A stretch of DNA of 64,000 nt, taken from assembly GCA_035765535.1 (NCBI GenBank), contig DASTXE010000006.1, forward strand, positions 124,001-188,000. Direction: 5' to 3'. Positions 9,033 to 17,564 of this stretch are shown here, one piece after another. The position numbers and the translations under genes were made by a program. Numbering within the stretch: the first letter of the stretch is position 1; each line of letters starts with the position of its first letter. The DNA comes from Rickettsiales bacterium. Lineage in GTDB: Bacteria > Pseudomonadota > Alphaproteobacteria > Rickettsiales > JABCZZ01. The notes under the pieces were generated by a model, which searched no databases, was not told where the DNA came from, and was given only the letters and a program-made list of their open reading frames with translations.

Positions 9033-10214
9033 ATGGATAAAATAGATCAAGATCACCCGGTCGTCCATGATGAAGCGTCGAAGTCCGCTGCCGCCCTGCC
9101 TATGCGCAAGGAAATCGAGGTCGATGCCCCTTCCGATATTCCGAAAAAAAGCATCGAGAATACCATCGGCGGCAGAATCACCAACTTCCTGAATTTTTAC
9201 GTCATCGGCTTCGGTCTCAACTCCAGCCTTTCGCTTGGTATCACTTACGGGATGAACCCGCGCCCGGGTGTAAAGAAATTCAAGGAGAATATCGTCCAGG
9301 CCATTGAAAAGACCTTCGGCGGCACCAACAAGACCAATCTGACCGACAGTATCCGATCAAGCGTGGAAATCAGTTTCATGATGATCGCCGGGATGATCGC
9401 GACCACCATCATGACGCCGCTGGTCAAACATCGCGAAGAGATTGCGTACAAGATCAATAAGATGCTGAAAAAGGATACGGACATTCTACCCGAATCCATG
9501 CACAAGGATCCTGAACCGCGCAGCATTGAGGAAAAGATTGAGCTGGAGATCCATAAGCGGGTCAAAAATCACAGCGCATGGGATTTATGGGGCGCCCGTT
9601 TTGCAACGCTGGGCGCTATATTCGCCGGTGACTATCTCGTCAACCGCAGCAGCCGTATTCTCGAAGCGAGGGACAAGCCGAGCGTGGATACGCTCTCATG
9701 GAAGCTGGGCACTAAGATTTACGACGTTATTCCCCAGAAATGGTCAGCAGGCTGGAATCACTGGTTCTCCAGCCACGGTGCCAGCCTGAATGATATTAAA
9801 ACCGGCATGGCGGATCATTTCGGGCGTCTGGAAAAACATGGTAACCCTGACGGAAGTTTTAACGAAGACCGCACCGTGGTAGCCGAGCAGACCCGCCTGG
9901 TGACCAAAGAACTTGGCTGGACACTGATCCTGTCCGGTTTTGTCGACAAGCTGACCAGCTCCTTCCGCGAAAGCCGTATCGCGCGCCAGGAGGAAAAAGT
10001 GCTGAAAGATATCATGAAGGATGGACTTGTACCGGAAGGGTATAAAGTCGTCATGGATAACAGCACGAGGGTAAGGCTGGAAAGAACAGGCCCGGAAGCA
10101 ACTGGAGCTCAGCCGAAAAAGCAATGGGCAGCATCTGAAAAGCCCGCTTCGCATATGGAAACGGTGGACAAGAATCGGACAACTGCTTCAGAGCAGCATA
10201 CGCTCGGCATATAA
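9033..10214 (+). CDS. Membrane protein, second of a related pair
   Basis: An unrecognised protein of 393 residues related to its upstream neighbour. It shares the same order: polar N-terminus, hydrophobic segment (NFYVIGFGLNSSLSLGI), second hydrophobic segment ending TTIMTPLVKHREEIA, a charged loop with a DPEPRS motif matching DPSQVRPEPK in the neighbour, a third segment (FATLGAIFAGDYLVNRSSR) and a fourth (LGWTLILSGFVDKLTSSF). The C-terminal 80 residues are charged and disordered-looking. It begins 16 bases after its partner. The function is unknown; a heteromeric inner-membrane complex is a reasonable guess. Confidence 0.75.
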   Translation: MDKIDQDHPVVHDEASKSAAALPMRKEIEVDAPSDIPKKSIENTIGGRITNFLNFYVIGFGLNSSLSLGITYGMNPRPGVKKFKENIVQAIEKTFGGTNKTNLTDSIRSSVEISFMMIAGMIATTIMTPLVKHREEIAYKINKMLKKDTDILPESMHKDPEPRSIEEKIELEIHKRVKNHSAWDLWGARFATLGAIFAGDYLVNRSSRILEARDKPSVDTLSWKLGTKIYDVIPQKWSAGWNHWFSSHGASLNDIKTGMADHFGRLEKHGNPDGSFNEDRTVVAEQTRLVTKELGWTLILSGFVDKLTSSFRESRIARQEEKVLKDIMKDGLVPEGYKVVMDNSTRVRLERTGPEATGAQPKKQWAASEKPASHMETVDKNRTTASEQHTLGI

Positions 10215-10217
10215 CGG

Positions 10218-11012
10218 CTATTCACCTATATCCAGAACGCACACCACCGGCGCATGATCGGAAGGTTTTTCCAACACGCGCACGGACATGACCACTTCGG
10301 ATGATTGCAACCTGTCGGCTGCCTGCGGAGACAGCAGAAGATGGTCGATACGCATGCCCTTGCCTGCATCGAACCCGTTGCCCCGATAATCCCACCAGCT
10401 GAAAGTCTGGCGGTCAGGATTGGCAACGCGGAAAGCATCGTAGAAACCTAAATGCATGATCGAGCGCAAAGCCTGCCGCTCCAGCGGATGGTAACAGACT
10501 GTCCCGTCCAGCGATTTCGGATCGTAGACATCGATAGGATCCGGCGCAACATTATAATCCCCGCCTATAACCAGTATTTCTTCCAACCTCAGCAATGATT
10601 TGGCATGCTCTCTCAGTCGCGCCAGGAAACGCTGCTTATACTGGAACTTGTCCGAATCGGGAGACTGGCCGTTAGGCACATAAACCGAAGCAACACGAAG
10701 CGCAAATCCCTTCCCGCTCGCCACCGCCTCTATGTAACGCGCTTCCAGGTCTGCTTCATCTCCCGGCAGCTTCATGATAACGTCATCAAGCGGCAGCTTG
10801 GAAAGAATGGCCACGCCGTTATAGCTCTTCTGCCCGTTCATCGCGATGTTATAACCGAGCTCCTCGATCTCCATGGCCGGAAATGTATCGTTCGTGGTTT
10901 TAAGTTCCTGCAGGAGCACGATATCAGGTGAATATTCACGCAGCCAGCCGGTCAGATGCGTGATGCGGCTGCGGACGGAGTTGACATTCCAGGTGGCGAT
11001 TTTGATGTTCAT
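10218..11012 (-). CDS. xthA: Exodeoxyribonuclease III
   Basis: An AP endonuclease/3'-phosphodiesterase of base-excision repair, in the endonuclease/exonuclease/phosphatase fold. Motifs in order are ATWNVNSVRSR near the N-terminus, LLQELK (metal-binding Glu), VYVPNGQ, GGDYNVAPDPIDVYD and the C-terminal SDHAPVV with catalytic Asp and His. I placed the start at MNIKIATWNV (264 residues), which matches the family; two further in-frame ATGs lie upstream but would add residues foreign to the family. It is convergent with the membrane-protein pair, with only three bases between stops. Confidence 0.95.
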   Translation of the reverse strand: MNIKIATWNVNSVRSRITHLTGWLREYSPDIVLLQELKTTNDTFPAMEIEELGYNIAMNGQKSYNGVAILSKLPLDDVIMKLPGDEADLEARYIEAVASGKGFALRVASVYVPNGQSPDSDKFQYKQRFLARLREHAKSLLRLEEILVIGGDYNVAPDPIDVYDPKSLDGTVCYHPLERQALRSIMHLGFYDAFRVANPDRQTFSWWDYRGNGFDAGKGMRIDHLLLSPQAADRLQSSEVVMSVRVLEKPSDHAPVVCVLDIGE

Positions 11013-11137
11013 GCCGCGCATCTTAGTGCATAATGAATACAAATCAACCGCCGCCGCTATCAAAATTGCTCATGTGAATTGCGGGAAAATCCGGCATCAA
11101 AAACCGGCCGGAGCGCTTGATTTTTCAATCAAATTGC

Positions 11138-11165
11138 TTGCCATTTCACATACAATGTGTATAGT
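11138..11165 (+). promoter_or_regulatory. Probable sigma-70-type promoter of rpsA
   Basis: TTGCCA (11138-11143), a 16-base spacer and TATAGT (11160-11165) resemble -35 and -10 boxes. The implied leader of roughly 110 bases suits a regulated ribosomal-protein mRNA. Confidence 0.5.
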
Positions 11166-11216
11166 GTGCGGCTCACTCAACTATCACAAGCGCCTGTGAT
11201 ATAGGATTATTTTAAC

Positions 11217-11234
11217 TTAAGCGGCGCTGCTTAA
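11217..11234 (+). promoter_or_regulatory. Near-perfect palindrome in the rpsA leader
   Basis: TTAAGCGGCGCTGCTTAA is an 18-base palindrome broken by one mismatched pair, about 50 bases before the rpsA start. GGCAATTGCC, a second perfect palindrome, follows between it and the start. In other bacteria S1 represses its own translation through structured leaders; whether this one does is inference. Confidence 0.4.
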
Positions 11235-11282
11235 CCAACCCTCGCGGCAGAGGCAATTGCCGTTTATTTAGGAAAAGAGATT

Positions 11283-13031
11283 ATGGCTCACAATGTAGCT
11301 GCCTACGCAGTAAACGACCAGACCACCGAATTCGCCACTGGTGAAAACTTCGCTGAACTGTTCGAATCATACGTTAAATCCGGCGAAAAGTCCGAAGGCA
11401 GCGTTATCAAAGGTATTATCGTCGCTATCGAAAACAACGACATCGTCGTAGTCGATGTCGGCCTGAAATCCGAAGGCCGCGTTTCCATTAAGGAATTCAC
11501 GCAGCATGGCAAAATTCCGGAACTCCGTGTCGGCGACGAAGTCGAAGTTTACCTGGAAAAACTCGAAAACAAGCATGGCGAAGCCGTTATCAGCCGCGAA
11601 AAAGCGCTGCGCGAAGAATCCTGGGCACGCCTCGAACGCGCCTGCGCTAACGCAGAACGCGTTGACGGCGTCATTTTCGGCCGCGTCAAAGGCGGCTTCA
11701 CAGTGGATATCGAAGGCGCTGTTGCCTTCCTGCCGGGCAGCCAGGTGGACATCCGTCCGATCCGCGACGTCACCCCGCTCATGGGCATCACCCAGCCGTT
11801 CATTATCCTCAAGATGGACCGCAAGCGTGGCAATATCGTGGTTTCCCGCCGTGCTATCCTCGAAGAATCCCGCGTCGAAGCACGCAACGAACTGCTCGGC
11901 AAGATCTCCGAAGGCCAGCAGCTGGAAGGCGTGGTCAAGAACATCACCGATTACGGTGCGTTCATCGACATGGGCGGCATCGACGGCCTGCTCCACGTTA
12001 CCGATATTTCCTGGAAGCGTATCAATCACCCGTCCGAAGTACTGCATGTCGGTCAGACCGTAAAAGTTATGGTCACCAAGTTCGACCAGGACAGCAAGCG
12101 TATTTCGCTGGGCATGAAGCAGCTCGAACAGAATCCGTGGGAAAACATCGCCGGCAAGTTCCATATCGGCCAGCGCTTCACGGGTACCGTAACCAACATC
12201 ACGGACTACGGTGCGTTCGTTGAACTGGAAAAAGGCATCGAAGGCCTCGTTCACGTGTCCGAAATGAGCTGGGTAAAGAAAAACACCCACCCGAGCAAGA
12301 TCATCTCCAGCAGCCAGCAGGTTGAAGTGGTGATCCTCGACATCGACAACGTGAAGCACCGCATCAGCCTCGGCATGAAGCAGTGCGTCGACAATCCATG
12401 GGCAACGTTCGCTGAAAAGCACAATGTTGGCGACACGATTGAAGGCACCGTACGTAACATCACCGATTTCGGCCTGTTTGTAGGTCTGGACGGTGATATC
12501 GACGGCCTTGTTCACCATTCCGACATCAGCTGGACCGAACCGGGTGAAACCGCTGTGAAGAACTACAAGAAGGGCGAAACGGTCCAGGCCAGGATCCTCG
12601 CTATCGACGTAGAAAAAGAGCGCATCAGCCTCGGTATCAAGCAGCTCTCCGGCAATGAGTCCGGCGGCGCAATCGACAGTCTGCAGAAAGGCAGTGTCGT
12701 TACCTGCGTGGTCACCGGCATCCAGGAAAGTGGCATCGATGTGAAGATCAACGATACCATCACCGCCTTCATCAAGAAGTCGGACCTGTCCCGTGACCGT
12801 CAGGAACAGCGCCCTGACCGCTTCGCAGTCGGCGACCGCGTTGATGCGAAAGTAACCAACGTGGACAAGAACGCGCACAAAGTCACCGTTTCCATCAAAG
12901 CACTGGAAGCAGATGAACAGAAGCGTGCGATCGAGGAATACGGCTCCACCGACTCCGGCGCCAGCCTCGGCGACATTCTTGGCGCGGCATTGAACGATGC
13001 CAACGACAAGAAGGCTAAAAAGTCTAAGTAA
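11283..13031 (+). CDS. rpsA: 30S ribosomal protein S1
   Basis: S1 binds mRNA on the 30S subunit and helps initiate translation of structured messages. The protein has 582 residues with six S1/OB-fold repeats; the best preserved are those with VVKNITDYGAFIDMG, TVTNITDYGAFVELE and TVRNITDFGLFVGLD, each followed by a GLVH or GLLH strand. The C-terminus ends in a lysine-rich tail. A GGAAAAGAG ribosome binding site precedes the ATG. The usual upstream partner cmk is absent from this position; a divergent xthA is there instead. A strong hairpin follows the stop. Confidence 0.97.
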   Translation: MAHNVAAYAVNDQTTEFATGENFAELFESYVKSGEKSEGSVIKGIIVAIENNDIVVVDVGLKSEGRVSIKEFTQHGKIPELRVGDEVEVYLEKLENKHGEAVISREKALREESWARLERACANAERVDGVIFGRVKGGFTVDIEGAVAFLPGSQVDIRPIRDVTPLMGITQPFIILKMDRKRGNIVVSRRAILEESRVEARNELLGKISEGQQLEGVVKNITDYGAFIDMGGIDGLLHVTDISWKRINHPSEVLHVGQTVKVMVTKFDQDSKRISLGMKQLEQNPWENIAGKFHIGQRFTGTVTNITDYGAFVELEKGIEGLVHVSEMSWVKKNTHPSKIISSSQQVEVVILDIDNVKHRISLGMKQCVDNPWATFAEKHNVGDTIEGTVRNITDFGLFVGLDGDIDGLVHHSDISWTEPGETAVKNYKKGETVQARILAIDVEKERISLGIKQLSGNESGGAIDSLQKGSVVTCVVTGIQESGIDVKINDTITAFIKKSDLSRDRQEQRPDRFAVGDRVDAKVTNVDKNAHKVTVSIKALEADEQKRAIEEYGSTDSGASLGDILGAALNDANDKKAKKSK

Positions 13032-13040
13032 CTGACGATG

Positions 13041-13078
13041 GATTGCCCGTTATCTGCTCACGCAGGTAACGGGCATCC
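13041..13078 (+). terminator. Strong hairpin after rpsA
   Basis: A 14-base arm (13044-13057) pairs with 13062-13075 around a TCAC loop with one G-U pair, and outer GGAT/ATCC bases extend it. There is no T-run, so it may act as an mRNA-stabilising or processing hairpin as well as a terminator. Confidence 0.6.
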
Positions 13079-13107
13079 GAAAACGATTCCCCAGAAGGCT
13101 GTAACTT

Positions 13108-14028
13108 ATGTCCCTGAATGCTGACACGCTTCTCGATCGTAACCGCCTGAAACAGCAGCTGAACAAATGGCGGATTATTACGATAGTGATAGCGCTGATT
13201 GCAGCACTGGGAGCCTTTGAAAAATTCTCGCGCTATTCTCCCATACGCACGGATTATATCGCCCGCATCACAGTCGACGGCATCATTACCGACGATCTGA
13301 AGATGGAAAAACTCATCGATAAAACCGCAAAAGATCCGCACGCAAAAGCCGTGCTCGTCTGGCTGGATACGCCCGGTGGCAGCGCCGTCGGCGGCCAGGA
13401 ACTGTATCTGGATCTGCGAAAAACCTCCAAGAAGAAACCGGTAGTTGCCGTCATGCGCACCATGGCAGCTTCTGCAGGTTATATGGCCTCGCTCGGCGCA
13501 GATCGCATTGTCGCACGTGAAGGCACCATTACCGGCTCCATCGGCGTGATCATGGAAGCGTTTGAAGCCACGGAATTGGCGGAAAAGCTAGGCATACACC
13601 CTATCGTGATCAAATCCGGCCCGAATAAAGCCGCACCTAATCCGCTGGAAAAATACACCGCTGCACAGAATGTGGTCATTGAAGGCGTAATCAAGGATTT
13701 CTTCAACTGGTTCGTCGGCATCGTTGCGGAACGCAGGCATATGCCGCTTGAAACCGCAGAAAAACTGGCAGACGGACGCATCTATACGGGTCGCCAGGCA
13801 CTGCAGGCAAACCTCATAGACGAACTCGGCGGTGAGGACGAAGCTGTCCAATGGCTTGCCAAAGAAAGAAAAATCGACCCGCATCTCGAGATCAGGGACG
13901 TAAAATTAGAGGAGGAAGATCCTTCGCTATTTCAGCAACTTACCCAACTTGCCAATGGAAAAATTGGCGCACACCTGTTACAAAGGCTTGACGGATTGAA
14001 CGCGATATGGCAACCTAATCCACTGTAA
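13108..14028 (+). CDS. sppA: Signal peptide peptidase SppA (S49 family, short form)
   Basis: An inner-membrane serine protease that degrades leftover signal peptides. The 306-residue length fits the single-domain S49 form rather than the doubled E. coli form. An N-terminal membrane anchor (IITIVIALIAALGAF) is followed by the S49 core; the nucleophile lies in MAASAGYMASL and the likely general-base lysine in KSGPNKAAP. It sits between rpsA and ihfB, an arrangement seen in other alphaproteobacteria, and is probably co-transcribed with ihfB 22 bases downstream. Confidence 0.93.
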   Translation: MSLNADTLLDRNRLKQQLNKWRIITIVIALIAALGAFEKFSRYSPIRTDYIARITVDGIITDDLKMEKLIDKTAKDPHAKAVLVWLDTPGGSAVGGQELYLDLRKTSKKKPVVAVMRTMAASAGYMASLGADRIVAREGTITGSIGVIMEAFEATELAEKLGIHPIVIKSGPNKAAPNPLEKYTAAQNVVIEGVIKDFFNWFVGIVAERRHMPLETAEKLADGRIYTGRQALQANLIDELGGEDEAVQWLAKERKIDPHLEIRDVKLEEEDPSLFQQLTQLANGKIGAHLLQRLDGLNAIWQPNPL

Positions 14029-14050
14029 TATATAATTAACAGTAAAAATT

Positions 14051-14341
14051 ATGACAAAATCAGACCTGATACTGCGCCTTTCCAAGAAATTTCCCGATCT
14101 TTATCTGCGTGATGTTGAAAAGATTGTGAATTCAATACTTAATGAAATGGTGGAAGCTCTGAAAAAGGGCGGTCGCGTAGAACTGCGCGGTTTCGGTGCG
14201 TTTTCGATCCGCAAACGCGAAGCACGTGTCGCACGCAATCCAAAGAACGGCCAGGAAGTCAGCATCGGCGAACGCCATGCTATCTATTTCCGCACCGGCA
14301 AGGAACTGCGTGAAAAGATAAACAAAGCGGACCAGGCATGA
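14051..14341 (+). CDS. ihfB: Integration host factor subunit beta
   Basis: A DNA-bending HU-family protein of 96 residues that pairs with IhfA in recombination, replication and transcription. The N-terminus (KSDLILRLSKKFPDLYLRDVE), the RVELRGFGAFSIRKREAR core and the ARNPKNGQ tip, with the intercalating proline, are typical of IhfB. The gene follows sppA closely and precedes lapA by 55 bases, a spacer that contains a weak ATGCCG/CGGCAT hairpin. Confidence 0.95.
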   Translation: MTKSDLILRLSKKFPDLYLRDVEKIVNSILNEMVEALKKGGRVELRGFGAFSIRKREARVARNPKNGQEVSIGERHAIYFRTGKELREKINKADQA

Positions 14342-14396
14342 ACCGTACGGTGAAACATGTCATGCCGGGAACCCACTTCTCTCGGCATAGTGCACT

Positions 14397-14708
14397 ATGT
14401 TGACCGTTATCAGGAAAACCCTGAAACTCTGCCTGTATGCCCTGATTGTGATTGTGGGCATTGTCTTCTGCGTCTCAAACCGTTCCCGGCTTGAGCTGAC
14501 TTTATTTCCTCTGCCTTACGGCCTTACACTCCCGGTATTCCTGTTTGCTATTCTGATATTTGTCGCAGGGCTGATAACCGGCAGATTCATTGGCGGTATG
14601 AGCCATTTCAAAACCCGCAAACTCCATAAAGCTGCGAACGAACGTGTAAGCGCGCTCGAAAATGAGATCACGGCCGTACGCTCGGAAAAGCTGCTGCGCA
14701 ACAGCTAG
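14397..14708 (+). CDS. lapA: LapA-domain (DUF1049) inner-membrane protein
   Basis: A 103-residue protein with two transmembrane helices (LCLYALIVIVGIVFCVSNR and LPVFLFAILIFVAGLITGRFIGG) and a short C-terminal coiled-coil-like segment. This is the LapA/DUF1049 layout. In E. coli LapA works with LapB in controlling LPS synthesis; here there is no lapB beside it, so the exact role is inferred. Location downstream of ihfB matches many alphaproteobacteria. Confidence 0.85.
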   Translation: MLTVIRKTLKLCLYALIVIVGIVFCVSNRSRLELTLFPLPYGLTLPVFLFAILIFVAGLITGRFIGGMSHFKTRKLHKAANERVSALENEITAVRSEKLLRNS

Positions 14709-14718
14709 CCTCTAACCA

Positions 14719-15915
14719 TTACTCATCAAATACACGCGTATTTTTCGGGCGGATGAAAATATAATCGTTCTTTTTAATCGCAAGACTATCGATCACATCC
14801 TTAGCAACTTCTGCTGTCAGCCCCTCGCCGCTTAAACGCTCCATCTCTATCTTCACCAGCGGCCCCGCAGGGTTAAGATGCGTCACGAGTACTTTGACAT
14901 ATTCATGCTCATCCGGCGTTTTAGTCACGTAGATCTCATGCGGACGCGAAAATAATTTCACGGGCTTACCCAGCTTTTTTACATCCGCAGCCGCTTTCTG
15001 CGGTGGTGAGAGTGCAGGTGGAGTGGAGACTACTCCCGGCAGTATCCGGTGCAGCAACCCTGTAATCTCAGGATAGCGGTTCATCCAGCTGCTGCGGCTC
15101 TTAATGTCCGGCATGGTGAATTGTTCTTTTTCCTTGGCTTCATACTCCAGAAGATGCGCTTTACCATCTTCGTCTTTCCAGCCTTTGAAAACATTATAAT
15201 TGCCAAGAAAGTCATACACGAAAGAATTCACCGGATGGTGATACACTTCGCCGGGAGTGCCCGCCTGCTCGATACGGCCATTGCCCATCACCACCACGCG
15301 GTCCGCCACTTCCATGGCCTCTTCCTGGTCATGCGTAACGAAAATGCTTGTCACATTGATATCGTCATGCAGACGCCGCATCCAGCGACGCAATTCTTTG
15401 CGCACCTTTGCATCCAGCGCACCGAACGGCTCATCCAGCAGCAGTAGTTTCGGCTCCACTGCCAGCGCGCGCGCAAGCGCCACACGCTGCCTCTGCCCGC
15501 CGGAAAGCTGCGACGGATAGCGGCTATGGAATTTATCCAGATGCACGAGATGCAGCAGCTTCATCACCTTGCGCTTGAGTTCAAAATCGCTGAGACGGAA
15601 CTGTTTGGGGCGCATGCGCAGGCCGAACGCCACATTCTCAAAAACCGTCATGTGCTTGAACAGCGCATAATGCTGAAATACGAATCCCACATTACGTTCC
15701 CCAGCCTTCTTGGAAAGCGCTTCATCCCCGTCCAGCAATACCGTACCTGAATCCGCGATATCCATTCCCGCGATAATGCGCAACAGCGTTGTTTTGCCCG
15801 AACCTGAAGGACCGAGCAGGGCAATCAGTTCACCGGTCTTCACCTCAAGATTGACGTTGTCGAGAACGACCTGGTCGCCAAAACGTTTGCAGATATTCTG
15901 AACCTGGATGCTCAT
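14719..15915 (-). CDS. cysA: Sulfate/thiosulfate ABC transporter ATP-binding protein
   Basis: The ATPase of a CysAWTP-type sulfate importer. Walker A is GPSGSGKTT, the signature [15 protein letters not shown], Walker [13 protein letters not shown] and the switch His lies in [16 protein letters not shown]. The C-terminal part is a TOBE-like regulatory region. At 398 residues it is longer than usual; the extra length is a stretch of about 50 residues with Pro-rich sequence before the TOBE part. Its start overlaps the cysW stop (TAATG). No cysT or periplasmic sulfate-binding gene is adjacent, so the complete importer must draw subunits from elsewhere or this pair has another substrate such as molybdate. 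Confidence 0.92.
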   Translation of the reverse strand: MSIQVQNICKRFGDQVVLDNVNLEVKTGELIALLGPSGSGKTTLLRIIAGMDIADSGTVLLDGDEALSKKAGERNVGFVFQHYALFKHMTVFENVAFGLRMRPKQFRLSDFELKRKVMKLLHLVHLDKFHSRYPSQLSGGQRQRVALARALAVEPKLLLLDEPFGALDAKVRKELRRWMRRLHDDINVTSIFVTHDQEEAMEVADRVVVMGNGRIEQAGTPGEVYHHPVNSFVYDFLGNYNVFKGWKDEDGKAHLLEYEAKEKEQFTMPDIKSRSSWMNRYPEITGLLHRILPGVVSTPPALSPPQKAAADVKKLGKPVKLFSRPHEIYVTKTPDEHEYVKVLVTHLNPAGPLVKIEMERLSGEGLTAEVAKDVIDSLAIKKNDYIFIRPKNTRVFDE

Positions 15916-16748
15916 TATTTCATCGCCTTGATTTCATGCGGGAATTTATGCTCAATATAAGTTTTTATGACGAGTGTAAACAGCGCAAGCATTGTCAGGA
16001 TGGAAGCGACCGCAAATGCGCCGACAGTGTTGTATTCGTTATACAGTGTTTCGACCTGCAGCGGAATCGTATTGGTCAGGCCTTCAATATGGCCGGATAC
16101 GACCGACACCGCACCGAACTCTCCCATCGCACGCGCATTGCATAGCAGAACGCCGTAAAACAACCCCCATTTGATATTGGGAAGCGTCACATGCCAGAAA
16201 GTCTGCCAGCCATTGGCACCCAGCATGATCGCCGCTTCTTCTTCAGAAGTCCCCTGCTCTTCCATCAGCGGAATCAGCTCACGCGCCACAAACGGAAACG
16301 TCACGAAGATCGTCACGATCACGAGTCCCGGAAGCGCAAAGAGAATAGACAGATGCCAGCGCTCAAGCGCACCGGCGAAAAACCCTTTCGCTCCGAACAG
16401 CAACACATATACCAGCCCCGCAATAACCGGCGAGACGGAGAAAGGCAGGTCGATCAGCGTGAGCAGCAGACGCTTTCCAAAGAAATTAAACTTGGCGATG
16501 GCCCAGCTTGCAGCAAGCCCGAATACGATATTGCACGGCACGGAAATCGCAGCGACCAGAAGCGTTAATTTGATAGCGGCTTTAGCATAATCACCCCCAA
16601 GCTCGCTGAAATAAGCCTGTATTCCCGTTTTGAACGCCTCCATGAACACGACCGCCAGCGGCATGGCAACGAATACCCCCACAAACAGTACCGCTACTGC
16701 TATCAGTAAAACCCTTACCGCCAGAGGCTCTGTCACCACATTGTTCAT
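15915..16748 (-). CDS. cysW: Sulfate ABC transporter permease CysW
   Basis: An inner-membrane permease of 277 residues with about six hydrophobic helices. The EAA-type coupling loop ([23 protein letters not shown]) that contacts the ATPase is well conserved. It is the first gene of a two-gene transcript with cysA. The 230 bases upstream are very AT-rich and probably hold its promoter; I did not find a convincing regulator site there. The partner permease CysT normally precedes CysW but is missing here. Confidence 0.92.
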   Translation of the reverse strand: MNNVVTEPLAVRVLLIAVAVLFVGVFVAMPLAVVFMEAFKTGIQAYFSELGGDYAKAAIKLTLLVAAISVPCNIVFGLAASWAIAKFNFFGKRLLLTLIDLPFSVSPVIAGLVYVLLFGAKGFFAGALERWHLSILFALPGLVIVTIFVTFPFVARELIPLMEEQGTSEEEAAIMLGANGWQTFWHVTLPNIKWGLFYGVLLCNARAMGEFGAVSVVSGHIEGLTNTIPLQVETLYNEYNTVGAFAVASILTMLALFTLVIKTYIEHKFPHEIKAMK

Positions 16749-16981
16749 AATAAATATATTATTCAGTTAGTTGAATGAATAGATAAAATCCAATATTATA
16801 TTCATCAAATTGTCATATTTGCGTCAAAATAGTGTAATATTAAAATCCTATACTTAAGCCATATAATTATTTTCGACGAGTGAACGGATTAATGCAATTT
16901 TAGTAAATACCTATTATAATGCGGAGGAAGACCGCGGAAAGCAGGCTGGGTTCAGCTTGTCCCGGGTCAAGCGGAGTATAT

Positions 16982-17476
16982 ATGAAAAAAGATGAAATGA
17001 AAGAGCAGTATGACGAAATAGCTGCACTGTATGATCTGGCAGAGGAACTCGCCTCGACAGTGGAAAGCAAACTCGCCAAAAATCCGAAGGAACAGCTGGC
17101 GCTCGTCGAACCGTTCATCAGTGACATTGCGGATTCCACGGATGTGCTGACGGAAGAATATATCAGCATCATGGAAGAGCCTTCGCGCAAAAAACCCGCG
17201 CGCGCGCGCATTGAAAAAGCTTTGCGCAAGATGTTCACGGCACTCGATACTTTTCGCGCCCGCGCCCACGAAATGGGACAGGATTCTCTTAGCGCTCTTG
17301 CTACCCTTACCGATACGATCGCAACAAAAATCCAGAAGCAGACGGAAAAGATTATGCTCATTTTCATGCATCTGGTTGACATCTCGCTGGAGCGCATCAT
17401 GCGCAAACATGAGCTGGATGAATTCAGGCGTCGCAACGAGCAGATCGTTAACAGCATCCCCCAGCACAGCCACTAA
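16982..17476 (+). CDS. Small all-helical protein of unknown function
   Basis: Not recognised. I chose the start MKKDEMKEQYDE because GCGGAG sits five to six bases upstream; a longer frame begins 21 codons earlier with unlikely sequence. The resulting 164 residues are highly charged and predicted helical throughout (for example EQYDEIAALYDLAEELASTVESKL and ATLTDTIATKIQKQTEKIM), with no membrane segment or signal peptide. It could form a helical bundle or coiled coil. It stands between the divergent cysW and the ELM1-like gene. Confidence 0.75.
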   Translation: MKKDEMKEQYDEIAALYDLAEELASTVESKLAKNPKEQLALVEPFISDIADSTDVLTEEYISIMEEPSRKKPARARIEKALRKMFTALDTFRARAHEMGQDSLSALATLTDTIATKIQKQTEKIMLIFMHLVDISLERIMRKHELDEFRRRNEQIVNSIPQHSH

Positions 17477-17564
17477 GTCACTCGAAACTCCATACCTATT
17501 TTTTGCTGTATTGACGGCATAAATACGCTAGGGTCTTGCGAAGCAGGATTGAAAAGCGGACGGT

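Noticed and set aside
11367-12878. A 503-codon open frame antisense to rpsA
   Set aside because: It exists because of the strong codon bias of rpsA; composition (many Asp, Ala, Phe, Val) is that of a mirror frame.
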